Assembly (NCBI GenBank): GCA_902566705.1
Contig: CACFJT010000001.1
Coordinates: 1-64,000, forward strand
DNA length: 64,000 nt
Reading direction: 5' to 3'
Source of the DNA: an uncultured Pelagibacteraceae bacterium
Lineage (GTDB): Bacteria > Pseudomonadota > Alphaproteobacteria > Pelagibacterales > Pelagibacteraceae
In this document: piece by piece, positions 26,177 through 34,653 of the stretch
Layout of the letters: every line of letters begins with the position of its first letter
Numbering within the stretch: position 1 is the first letter of the stretch
Notes under the pieces: model-generated
What the model was told of the DNA's origin: nothing
Databases searched by the model: none
What the model saw: only the letters and a program-made list of their open reading frames with translations
Translations under genes and position numbers: made by a program

Positions 26177-26204
26177 AAGGGGGCTTTTTAGCCCCCTTTT
26201 TTTT
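26177..26204 (+). terminator. Rho-independent terminator / attenuator after TRAP binding protein 1
   Basis: Arms AAGGGGGCT (26177-26185) and AGCCCCCTT (26190-26198) with a TTTT loop and an uninterrupted T run to 26204 make a textbook intrinsic terminator. Because the cognate permease genes start only 40 bases later with no strong promoter visible, it likely acts as a partial terminator that lets a fraction of transcripts continue. Confidence 0.88.
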
Positions 26205-26243
26205 AATTGAATTAATTAAGAAAATTAAGATAAGCTAGTTAAT

Positions 26244-26828
26244 ATGTACTCTTATATAAAATTTGCAGACACTCTTAGTTCCTCAATGGGTAAAGCCTTC
26301 TCATGGTGTATAGTAATTTTAATGGGAGGAACATGTTATGAGGTTATCATGGCTTACGCATTTAATGCTCCTACTTTATGGAATTTTGATTTCAGTTTAC
26401 AAATGTATGGAGCGATATTTATGATGGCTGGAGCTTACACTTTAGCAACAGAGGCTCACGTGAGAGGAGATGTTATTTACAGGTTGTTTCCAACTAAAGT
26501 TCAAGGATGGATTGATTTAATATTATATTTCGTCTTCTTTTTTCCAGGGGTAATTGCACTCGCATTTTATGGATATGAATATGCAGCTAAAGCATGGATG
26601 GTGAAAGAAACAAGTTGGAATAGTCCAGCACAAATTCAAATTTATATGGCTAAATCTTTGATACCTTTATCTGGAATACTTCTTACACTTCAAGGAATAA
26701 GTGAAGTGTTTAGAGCAATTATTTGTATTAGAACAGGACATTGGCCAGAGAGAGACGCTGGTGCTGAAGAAACTGAAAAAATTTTAATGAGAAAATCTAA
26801 AGAGGAAGAAAAAATAGATGTTGTTTAG
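26244..26828 (+). CDS. TRAP transporter small permease (DctQ) 1
   Basis: This 194-residue, four-span inner-membrane subunit has the family block EAHVRGDVIYRLFP (about 70-83) after the second span. It bridges the binding protein and large permease. It overlaps the large permease gene by 11 bases, and its tail is charged (EETEKILMRKSKEEEK). Confidence 0.88.
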   Translation: MYSYIKFADTLSSSMGKAFSWCIVILMGGTCYEVIMAYAFNAPTLWNFDFSLQMYGAIFMMAGAYTLATEAHVRGDVIYRLFPTKVQGWIDLILYFVFFFPGVIALAFYGYEYAAKAWMVKETSWNSPAQIQIYMAKSLIPLSGILLTLQGISEVFRAIICIRTGHWPERDAGAEETEKILMRKSKEEEKIDVV

Positions 26829-28179
26829 TTTAACGAACCCAGAAATCGCAATTTTAATGATGGTGATATTTTTGTTTGCTGTATTACTAGGATTCCCTAT
26901 TGCATTTACTTTAATGGCAATGGGTTTAGGATTTGGGTATTACGCATATTTTGATCCTTCAAGAATGGATCATTTATTTGACAATAGGATATTTAAATTA
27001 TTTGTCCAAAATACCTACTCCGTCATGGATAATCACGTCCTCACCGCCGTACCTTTGTTTTTATTTATGGGATATTTAGTTGAAAGAGCGGGCATAGTTG
27101 CAAGATTATTTTATGCAATAAGACTAGCGTCTCATTCTCTTCCAGCATCAATGGCAGTTGCTGCCCTTGTTACTTGCACTTTATTCTCTACAGCAACGGG
27201 TATAATTGGAGCAGTTGTGACTTTAATGGGTTTACTTGCTTGGCCTGCAATGGTCAAAGCTGGATATGATAAAAAATTTGCATCAGGGGTAATATGTGCT
27301 GGAGGATGTTTAGGAATTTTAATTCCTCCTAGCATTATGCTTATAGTTTATGCTGTAATAGCCCAGTTATCTCCACTAAGATTATTTGCTGCAGCAATAT
27401 TTCCTGGTTTGATGTTAGCAGGTCTATATATTTTATATGCAATTATTTTGGCTTATTTTAATCCATCAGTTGCACCTAAGCCTCCTAAAGAAGAAATTCC
27501 ACCAAGATCTGTGATTTTAAAAGAAGTTTTGGTTTCATTCTTACCATTATTTTCTTTAATTATTTTAGTATTAGGAAGTATTCTTGCAGGTTTAGCTACT
27601 CCAGCAGAAGCAGCAGGTGTTGGAGCTTTTGGTGCATTAGTTTTATCTTTCTTTTATAAATCCCTTAAATGGAAAAATTTTAAAGAGTCTGTTTTTCTTA
27701 CTGCAAAAACTACTGCTATGATCATGTGGTTATTTATTGGATCTTGGACATTTGCGTCAGTATTTTCATATTTAGGTGGACATGAAGTATTTGAACATTT
27801 TTTTAAATCAATGGATATACAACCTTGGCAATTTTTAGTAATTACACAAATTATAATTTTCTTACTAGGCTGGCCATTAGAGTGGACAGAAATATTAATT
27901 ATATTCGTTCCAATATTTTTACCTTTGGTAGAATTTTTTGGGGTTAACCCTTATTTTTTTGCAATGTTAATTGCTCTAAATTTACAAACATCATTTTTAA
28001 CACCCCCCATGGCAATGTCAGCTTATTATTTAAAAGGTGTACAATCTAAAAATGTAGAATTAATTGAGGTATTTAAAGGAATCATGCCATTCTTGGCGAT
28101 AGTTATTTTGGGAATGGTTTTAATGTATTTATTCCCAGGTATAGCTTTGTGGTTACCTGATCAATTATTTGCTAACTAA
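26818..28179 (+). CDS. TRAP transporter large permease (DctM) 1
   Basis: The 453-residue, about 12-span transport subunit drives sodium- or proton-coupled uptake. Family motifs are visible: the N-terminal LGFPIAFTLMAMG, AVPLFLFMGYLVERAG, the CAGGCLGILIPPSIMLIVY discontinuous-helix region and the C-terminal LNLQTSFLTPPMAMSAYYLKG. Length is normal, unlike the second DctM in this window. The amidase gene begins 4 bases after its stop. Confidence 0.92.
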   Translation: MLFSLTNPEIAILMMVIFLFAVLLGFPIAFTLMAMGLGFGYYAYFDPSRMDHLFDNRIFKLFVQNTYSVMDNHVLTAVPLFLFMGYLVERAGIVARLFYAIRLASHSLPASMAVAALVTCTLFSTATGIIGAVVTLMGLLAWPAMVKAGYDKKFASGVICAGGCLGILIPPSIMLIVYAVIAQLSPLRLFAAAIFPGLMLAGLYILYAIILAYFNPSVAPKPPKEEIPPRSVILKEVLVSFLPLFSLIILVLGSILAGLATPAEAAGVGAFGALVLSFFYKSLKWKNFKESVFLTAKTTAMIMWLFIGSWTFASVFSYLGGHEVFEHFFKSMDIQPWQFLVITQIIIFLLGWPLEWTEILIIFVPIFLPLVEFFGVNPYFFAMLIALNLQTSFLTPPMAMSAYYLKGVQSKNVELIEVFKGIMPFLAIVILGMVLMYLFPGIALWLPDQLFAN

Positions 28180-28183
28180 CTTG

Positions 28184-29521
28184 ATGAATGAAATTATAAA
28201 TTTTTCTGTTGAAGAATTAATAAATAAAATTTCAAATTCCCAAATTACGTCTGTCGAAATATGTGAGGCATACATAGAAAGAATTAATAAGTTTGAAAAA
28301 GATATAAATGCTTGGGCTTTTTTTGACAAAGAATTATTGTTGGAAAAAGCCAAAGAGTCAGATGCTTACAAAAAATCTGGAAAACCCATTGGTCCACTAC
28401 ATGGTATCCCTGTAGCTGTTAAAGATATTGTTGGTACTTTAGATATGCCAACTGAATGTGGAACACCGATAAGAAAAGGTAAATCTTATTCACAGAATGC
28501 AGAAATAGTTGACTTGTTAACATCTTCAGGAGCTATTGTGATGGGTAAAACAGTTACTACAGAATTAGCATATTTAAATCCATCTAAAACAAAAAATCCA
28601 CACGATTATTCACGAACACCAGGAGGATCGTCAAGTGGTTCTGCTGCAGTCATTGCATCTTACATGGCTCCACTTTCAATCGGATCACAAACTGGTGGCT
28701 CAATAATTAGACCAGCATCTTATTGTGGTGTTGTCGGATACAAACCTTCATTTGGTTTGATTTCTAGAAATGGAGTATTAAAGACTTCCGAAAAACTTGA
28801 CCATTTAGGAGTTTTTGGAAAAACAGTTGAGGACATAGCATATTTAGTTAAAGAGTTAATTAAAAAAGATTCCCATGACCCTGCCACTGTTTATTATTCT
28901 TCAAATAATATGGTTGATGTTGTAAAAAAGGGTCCTTTGTACGAACCAAAATTTATTTTTTATAAAACTGAATTTTGGAAAACAATTGACAAAAAATCTA
29001 AGGAGGCTTTTGAATATTTTATAAAGTCGTTTAAAAAAAATATAGAAGTTCACGATACTCCTTCTTATTTTAAAGATATCCATAAATATCATCAAATAAT
29101 TTATGAAACCGATTTAGCTAATAATTTTAGTGATTATTACAAAAATTATAAATCAAAACTTTCAAAAATTATGCAAAATGCAATTGCAAATGGAAGAAAA
29201 CACTCAGCAAGAGAATATGCTGAAGCAATAGATTTTATGAAAAGAAGTTATGACTCTTATAAAGAAGTATTCGAGGATTATCATGGAGTTTTATCCCCAT
29301 CCAGCCCTGGTGTTGCCCTTAAAGGTCTAAAGAGTACTGGATCAGCTGATTTCAACAAAGTTTGGTCTTACCTAGGAACTCCTTGTATTTCACTTCCTTT
29401 ACTTCAAGGCGAAAATAATTTACCATTAGGAATTCAAGTTATTGGAGAGAAATATGACGATAATCGTTTCTTAGGAGTTTCCAGTTGGCTTGAAAAGGAA
29501 AGCGAAAAATTTAATGAATAA
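28184..29521 (+). CDS. Amidase signature family hydrolase
   Basis: This 445-residue enzyme hydrolyses a C-N amide bond. The Ser-cisSer-Lys triad is intact: K80 (VAVKDIVG), the cis-Ser in GGSSSGSA (149-153) and the nucleophile S173 in SQTGGSIIRPAS. I start at the ATG at 28184, just after the DctM stop; an upstream TTG at 28169 would extend into dctM. The substrate is unknown. Its place between two TRAP operons suggests it may act on an imported amide, but this is inference. Confidence 0.88.
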   Translation: MNEIINFSVEELINKISNSQITSVEICEAYIERINKFEKDINAWAFFDKELLLEKAKESDAYKKSGKPIGPLHGIPVAVKDIVGTLDMPTECGTPIRKGKSYSQNAEIVDLLTSSGAIVMGKTVTTELAYLNPSKTKNPHDYSRTPGGSSSGSAAVIASYMAPLSIGSQTGGSIIRPASYCGVVGYKPSFGLISRNGVLKTSEKLDHLGVFGKTVEDIAYLVKELIKKDSHDPATVYYSSNNMVDVVKKGPLYEPKFIFYKTEFWKTIDKKSKEAFEYFIKSFKKNIEVHDTPSYFKDIHKYHQIIYETDLANNFSDYYKNYKSKLSKIMQNAIANGRKHSAREYAEAIDFMKRSYDSYKEVFEDYHGVLSPSSPGVALKGLKSTGSADFNKVWSYLGTPCISLPLLQGENNLPLGIQVIGEKYDDNRFLGVSSWLEKESEKFNE

Positions 29522-29690
29522 ACTTGTAACACTTATAGGACTTTCTTTTGCAATCTTTTTTCTTGTGGGTTTAGCAACAACACTTACAAGATCTATGATG
29601 ATAGGTTTTTTTGATGTATTACCAGTTTATATATTGATGATACTTGCGATATCTATGATGTTATATGAAGCCTTTTTTGACAAAAAATAA
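29514..29690 (+). CDS. Very small membrane protein after the amidase
   Basis: This 58-residue peptide starts at an ATG that overlaps the amidase stop (ATGAATAA), a coupling arrangement typical of real genes. It has two hydrophobic spans (about residues 4-22 and 31-50) and a short charged tail (FFDKK). I do not recognise the family. An alternative TTG start at 29490 would lie inside the amidase gene and adds only basic residues, so the shorter form is preferred. Confidence 0.55.
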   Translation: MNKLVTLIGLSFAIFFLVGLATTLTRSMMIGFFDVLPVYILMILAISMMLYEAFFDKK

Positions 29691-29787
29691 ATTTAATAAT
29701 TCCTAAATTTACTACCTCTGATTGTATAATATTCTTTAACAGGAATTTTAGTCTAGACTTAAACGCACATTTGTAATTTAATCTTTA

Positions 29788-29799
29788 CAGTTAATTAAC
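29788..29799 (+). promoter_or_regulatory. Shared palindromic motif upstream of TRAP binding protein 2
   Basis: This is the same CAGTTAATTAAC as at 24973, here 18 bases before the start codon and just upstream of a GAAGAGGAG Shine-Dalgarno. Further upstream in the 127-base gap are a consensus-like TATAAT at 29725-29730, without an obvious -35, and the palindrome AGTCTAGACT at 29750-29759. Either could belong to the operon's control region. Confidence 0.3.
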
Positions 29800-29817
29800 A
29801 AAGAAGAGGAGATACTA

Positions 29818-30942
29818 ATGATTAAAGAAAAAAAATCATTGAAGGTTTCTAGATCACCTTCAAGACGTAAGTTCTTTAAAACTGCAGCTGCAACTGGTGT
29901 TGCTGCTGTTGCTTTATCTGCTCCAGCCGTTGCCAAAGAAAGAGTTGAAGCTTCTATGGTAGCTACTTGGCCTAGAGATTTTCCAGGCCTAGGAACTGGT
30001 GCACAAAGACTTGCTCAAAGATTAAGCGATATGAGTGACGGTAGAATTCAAGTTACTTATTATGCTGCTAATGAAAGGGTAAAAGCATTTGATTCATTTG
30101 ACGAAGTTGCATCAGGTAACTCTCAAATGTATCACGGTGCTGATTACTACTGGGTTAAAAAACACCCTGCTTTTGGATATTTTACTGCGGTTCCATTTGG
30201 TTTCACATATGCTGAAATGAATGCGTGGTTAAAATTTGCTGGTGGACAAGAATTGTGGGATGAATTGACTGATGATTTTGGAACACAAAGTTTTGCAGCT
30301 GGTAATACTGGAGTGCAAATGGGTGGTTGGTTTAATAAGAAAATTAGATCAGCGAATGACTTTAAAGGTTTAAAAATGCGTATGCCTGGATTAGGTGGAC
30401 AAGTACTTGGAAAACTAGGTGGTTCTCCAATTTCACTTCCTGGTGGACAAATTTATGAAAACCTTGTTTCAGGTGCAATTGATGCAACAGAATGGGTAGG
30501 ACCTTGGAATGATGAAGCTATGAAGTTCCAGGAAGCTGCTAAGTATTATTACTATCCAGGAATGCATGAACCAGGATCTACACTAGCTTGTGGAGTGAAC
30601 AAATCTTGGTTTACTAGTTTGTCAAAATCAGATCAGTTAATTATTAAAACTGCATGTGATTGGGCTGACACAACTACAATGGCTGAATACAATGCTAAAA
30701 ACGGAGCTGCACTAGCACGATTAGTTAACGAAAGTGGAGTTAAACTTGAGAAGTTTAATGACAAAGTTTACGATGCTTTCGCTAAAGGTGCCGCTGAAGT
30801 TTTCGATGAAGTTCAACAACATAGTGCTCTTGCTAAGAAAGTACATGCTGCCTTTGTTAAAGGTCGTAAGGAAATTGGTGCTTGGACTAACTTGTCTGAC
30901 GGGCCATATGTTGCTCAAAGAAATAGAGCATTAGGAGTATAA
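29818..30942 (+). CDS. TRAP transporter substrate-binding protein 2 (DctP family, Tat-exported)
   Basis: The 374-residue binding protein has a twin-arginine signal nearly identical to that of binding protein 1 (SRRKFFK at 15-21), while the mature sequences differ. The mature domain resembles the TakP-type group (ATWPRDFPGLGTGAQRLAQ near the start), whose characterised members bind 2-oxo acids; the Arg in FKGLKMRMPGLGG is the expected carboxylate contact. A terminator-like hairpin follows, then an unusually large pair of membrane subunits. Confidence 0.88.
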   Translation: MIKEKKSLKVSRSPSRRKFFKTAAATGVAAVALSAPAVAKERVEASMVATWPRDFPGLGTGAQRLAQRLSDMSDGRIQVTYYAANERVKAFDSFDEVASGNSQMYHGADYYWVKKHPAFGYFTAVPFGFTYAEMNAWLKFAGGQELWDELTDDFGTQSFAAGNTGVQMGGWFNKKIRSANDFKGLKMRMPGLGGQVLGKLGGSPISLPGGQIYENLVSGAIDATEWVGPWNDEAMKFQEAAKYYYYPGMHEPGSTLACGVNKSWFTSLSKSDQLIIKTACDWADTTTMAEYNAKNGAALARLVNESGVKLEKFNDKVYDAFAKGAAEVFDEVQQHSALAKKVHAAFVKGRKEIGAWTNLSDGPYVAQRNRALGV

Positions 30943-30961
30943 TTTAATTCTAATTATTACT

Positions 30962-30989
30962 AGAGGGCCCTTAAATGGGCCCTCTTTTT
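30962..30989 (+). terminator. Rho-independent terminator / attenuator after TRAP binding protein 2
   Basis: Arms AGAGGGCCC (30962-30970) and GGGCCCTCT (30977-30985) enclose a 6-base loop and run into a T tract (30984-30989). It sits 19 bases after the binding-protein stop and 22 bases before the permease start. As with the first TRAP system it probably lets only part of the transcription reach the permeases. Confidence 0.85.
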
Positions 30990-31011
30990 ATATATCAATA
31001 AAAGATTTAAT

Positions 31012-31995
31012 ATGATGGCGAAAAATAACTTATCTATTTTAATAAGAATATTTAGTTATTCTATCTTAGCTTTAACTTTTGTTTTTTTAGTAAATAATGT
31101 TTTAACAGTTTGGTTTGATTGGCCAGGAGTTAAAAAACTTTTTGCTCATTATGAATTATTTGGATTTAAAAAATTAAATAAGCCTTTAGAGGGGCTTGCA
31201 ATAAATTTATCATATATTCAATTACTATTTTATTTTGTATCTTTAGCAGGAGTTATATTTTTTGTTTTGAAATCCATAAAACAAACATTACAAACAGACT
31301 CTGAGATCTTATCGAAAATTACAGCTTACGTAGTAAGGTCCTCTTTCTGGGCTGTACTAATTGTTGGAGTAGCAGACTTTTTAATCTCATTCATGGTAGT
31401 AGAAAAACTAGTTGAGCCAATTTTTGGAGAACAACTTAAAATTAATTTAGTAATACCTGCTTTCAGAATCACATATATACACTTTCCTTTAATATTAGCT
31501 TCTTTTGTAATTGGTTATTTTACAAGATCTGTAGGCTTTATTTGGTTAGCAGTTTTAGTGGTTGGAAGTGAATTTTTGATAGTTCTCTCAAGGTTCATAT
31601 TTCAGTATGAACAGGCATTCCAAGGTGACTTAGTTCGTTTTTGGTATGCAGCCCTTTATTTATTTGCAAGCGCTTATGCGTTAATTCACGAGGGCCACGT
31701 TAGAGTTGATGTTCTTTATACTGGTTTTAGCGAACGTAAAAAAGCATGGACTAATGCAATTGGGTCATTAACTCTAGGAATTCCTTTATGTTTGATTGTA
31801 ATATTTTTAGGCATGGGGGGCAAAGCTAGTATCATCAATGGTCCTGTAATTTCATTTGAAATTACGCAGCAAGGTTCAAACGGATTATATTTACTTTATC
31901 TAATGGCAGTTTATTTAGCAGTCTTTGCTGTAAGTATGTTAACTCAATTCACTAGCTACTTTATGAGTAGCAGTCATAAACTTTTAAAGAATTAA
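31012..31995 (+). CDS. TRAP transporter small permease (DctQ) 2, long form
   Basis: The 327-residue protein carries the DctQ hallmark EGHVRVDVLYTGFSERKKAW in its second half. Its N-terminal 150-200 residues add several extra hydrophobic spans compared with a standard 160-200 residue DctQ such as the one at 26244. The start may be at 31012 or at the adjacent ATG at 31015. The large permease follows after 3 bases. Confidence 0.82.
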   Translation: MMAKNNLSILIRIFSYSILALTFVFLVNNVLTVWFDWPGVKKLFAHYELFGFKKLNKPLEGLAINLSYIQLLFYFVSLAGVIFFVLKSIKQTLQTDSEILSKITAYVVRSSFWAVLIVGVADFLISFMVVEKLVEPIFGEQLKINLVIPAFRITYIHFPLILASFVIGYFTRSVGFIWLAVLVVGSEFLIVLSRFIFQYEQAFQGDLVRFWYAALYLFASAYALIHEGHVRVDVLYTGFSERKKAWTNAIGSLTLGIPLCLIVIFLGMGGKASIINGPVISFEITQQGSNGLYLLYLMAVYLAVFAVSMLTQFTSYFMSSSHKLLKN

Positions 31996-31998
31996 ATA

Positions 31999-34650
31999 AT
32001 GGAACATCTGTTTTTAGCTTTACTTGTAATTATAATGATTGGAGCATTAGCTTCTGGTTTTCCTGTAGCTTTTGCATTACCTGGATCAGCAATAATTTCA
32101 ATCGGGCTAGCTGCTTTTTTTGGTTATTTATTTGCAGGAGATAGTAGCGCTTATTTTGCTGTTGATGGCCCTAAAGAATGGTTAACCGCCGGTATTACAA
32201 ACTTTAGGAGTAACTACTGGGATGTTGAAACTGACACTTTAATTGCAATTCCTTTATTTATTTTTATGGGGATCATGCTGCAAAAATCAAAAATTGCGGA
32301 AGATCTTTTAGTTACAATGGGGCAGTTGTTTGGACCTATCCCTGGAGGTTTAGGAATATCGGTAATTTTTGTTGGAGCATTACTTGCAGCAACCACAGGT
32401 ATTGTTGGCGCAACCGTAATAGCAATGGGATTAATTTCACTACCCACAATGCTTAATAATAAATATGACAAAAGTCTTGCAAGTGGAATTGTTTGTTCCT
32501 CTGGAACACTTGGTCAAATTATACCTCCTTCAATTGTATTAATTATTATTGCTGATCAATTGGCTAGTGCAGCTGATGTTGCAAATACTATGCGTCAGAC
32601 TGATTATAAAATTTTAACCGGTGAATTTAATATGCCTGGAGAATTTAGAGTGGGTTCTACTTCTGCAGGAGATATGTTTTTGGGAGCACTATTACCTGGT
32701 TTAGTATTGGTTGGTTTGTATATGATTTATGTATTTGTGTATGCAAGACTAAATCCTAAGGCAGCTCCTCCTGTTCCATTTAAAGGAAATTTTGACTCAA
32801 AATTTTGGATTAAGGTTTTAATAGTAATTATTCCTCCCCTTGCTTTAATTTTTGCGGTTTTAGGATCTATACTTTTAGGTATTGCAACCGTTAATCAAGC
32901 TGGATCAATTGGAGCAATAGGTGCAACCATGATGGCTGGTTATCGTTTACATAAAGGAAAAAAAGATGCTTACTATCCAATTATAATTGCAATTTTATCT
33001 GTCATTCCAATTTATATTTTATCTAAGAACTATAATTTAAATATTAAGGCTGTAGAAACTAGAGATCTTACAGCAATTTTTATCACAGGATTTTTTACAA
33101 TTACTTTTTTAATTGGAATTATTTGGAGTTTTTGGAGAGCATACAAAATTGAGAATGTTTTAAGAGAGGTTGTTACAGAAACATGTGTAACAACATCAAT
33201 GGTTTTTATAATTTTATTAGGTGCTGCAATGTTAACCTCTGGATTTAGAGCATTTGGAGGTGAAGAGTTAGTAAGAGATTTTCTTCAAGATTTGCCAGGG
33301 GGATTTTGGACACAGTTTATTGTTGTAATGGCAGTGATTTTTTTATTAGGTTTCTTTCTTGATTTTATAGAAATAGCCGTTGTTGTTGTTCCTATCATTG
33401 CTCCGATATTATTAGCGGAACCAGGAGCTAATGTAAGTGCAATTTGGCTTGGTGTAATGATTGGGGTAAATTTACAAACTTCATTTTTAACACCACCATT
33501 TGGTTTTGCATTATTTTACTTAAAAGGTGTAGCTTCAAAACTTGTTACTACTTTAAATATCTGGAAAGGTGTTGTTCCATTCATTATTTTACAATTAATA
33601 GGTCTTGGAATTGTTGGTTTCTATCCATCATTAGTAAACTATCTACCAGCAAGAACATATTTAACGTCAAACGTTGCTCCACCACCGATGAATCCAAAGT
33701 TACAATATTGCTTACAAGAGTACAAATTTGCGATTTACAACACTGAAGAACAAAGAATTACTAATGCAATAAAAGACATGCAGAAATTAACTCCCGCAAA
33801 TCTTCCAATGGATAAATTAGATATTTTTGAAGAGCATTTTGATAATGCGCTTGGGACTTTTGCTATTGTTAAAAAACTTCAAAAAACAGAGGAAGAATAT
33901 GAATTATTCACAAAAGATTATAGGGACTTGCATTTCAATGTAAGAAAAATTGAGAAAAAAATTAGAAAAATAGACCAGAAAATTAAAAAAACAAAAGCTG
34001 AAATTAGAAATTTAGACGATGATAACTTATCAAATAAAAATAAATTAGAATTAAAGATAGAGAATTACGAGCTAGAAATTAAAGAACTTCAAGATAAAGT
34101 TCCTGAAAGTTGGAAAGTTAAAAATGGAGAGTTTGAAATACTGCACAAAGCAAAAAATACAAGAACAAAAAGGTATAGAAAAAATGTTGATGAAGCTTAT
34201 GAAACTCTGGATCAAATAGTAATGTTTATAAATGATAATGAAAAATTAAAAGAACTTTCATCAGAAATAAAAGAATTAAAATATAATATTGATAATAAAA
34301 ATTACGAAAACTCAATATCAGTAATTGATAATCTTTTTGAAAAACTAGGAGAAATTTCTGGAACGGAAGAATTTGCAAATAAATTAGATGACCTAATATC
34401 TGTTATAGATAATGATGAGGTAGATGAGCAAAAATTGTCTGAAGTAAGTTCAGAGACTTTTGATCTTTTCAATTTAGAAGTTTCATGGAGAGATGATGCT
34501 AATAAGAATTTGATGCCTGAATTAATTAAATATAATGATGTTATCAAACATAATATTGGTCTTAGACTTCAAAACAGATTAACTAAAGAACAAGCTAAAT
34601 TTGTTGCTAGGTGTAACTCAGTTCATAGAGATATATCTTTAAACTTTTAA
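31999..34650 (+). CDS. TRAP transporter large permease (DctM) 2 with long coiled-coil C-terminal extension
   Basis: At 883 residues this is about twice the usual DctM length. Residues 1 to about 550 form the membrane domain: SGFPVAFALPGSA, IAIPLFIFMGIMLQKSKIAEDLL, SSGTLGQIIPPSIVLIII and GVNLQTSFLTPPFGFALFYLKG are clear DctM motifs, with extra loops. From about 560 to the end the sequence is soluble, Lys/Glu-rich and heptad-like, with strong coiled-coil character around 600-690 and again around 740-790. I know no named domain for this tail. The frame is open throughout and the next gene starts 3 bases after the stop, so the extension is genuine. Confidence 0.85.
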   Translation: MEHLFLALLVIIMIGALASGFPVAFALPGSAIISIGLAAFFGYLFAGDSSAYFAVDGPKEWLTAGITNFRSNYWDVETDTLIAIPLFIFMGIMLQKSKIAEDLLVTMGQLFGPIPGGLGISVIFVGALLAATTGIVGATVIAMGLISLPTMLNNKYDKSLASGIVCSSGTLGQIIPPSIVLIIIADQLASAADVANTMRQTDYKILTGEFNMPGEFRVGSTSAGDMFLGALLPGLVLVGLYMIYVFVYARLNPKAAPPVPFKGNFDSKFWIKVLIVIIPPLALIFAVLGSILLGIATVNQAGSIGAIGATMMAGYRLHKGKKDAYYPIIIAILSVIPIYILSKNYNLNIKAVETRDLTAIFITGFFTITFLIGIIWSFWRAYKIENVLREVVTETCVTTSMVFIILLGAAMLTSGFRAFGGEELVRDFLQDLPGGFWTQFIVVMAVIFLLGFFLDFIEIAVVVVPIIAPILLAEPGANVSAIWLGVMIGVNLQTSFLTPPFGFALFYLKGVASKLVTTLNIWKGVVPFIILQLIGLGIVGFYPSLVNYLPARTYLTSNVAPPPMNPKLQYCLQEYKFAIYNTEEQRITNAIKDMQKLTPANLPMDKLDIFEEHFDNALGTFAIVKKLQKTEEEYELFTKDYRDLHFNVRKIEKKIRKIDQKIKKTKAEIRNLDDDNLSNKNKLELKIENYELEIKELQDKVPESWKVKNGEFEILHKAKNTRTKRYRKNVDEAYETLDQIVMFINDNEKLKELSSEIKELKYNIDNKNYENSISVIDNLFEKLGEISGTEEFANKLDDLISVIDNDEVDEQKLSEVSSETFDLFNLEVSWRDDANKNLMPELIKYNDVIKHNIGLRLQNRLTKEQAKFVARCNSVHRDISLNF

Positions 34651-34653
34651 TTA

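Noticed and set aside
28169-28183. TTG start adding five residues to the amidase
   Set aside because: It lies inside dctM and an ATG is available 4 bases after the dctM stop.
29490-29513. Longer TTG start for the small membrane protein
   Set aside because: It would sit within the amidase coding end; the ATGAATAA overlap at 29514 is the more typical coupling arrangement.
29750-29759. AGTCTAGACT palindrome as an operator
   Set aside because: A single 10-bp palindrome without a second copy or known regulator is too weak in AT-rich DNA to list on its own.
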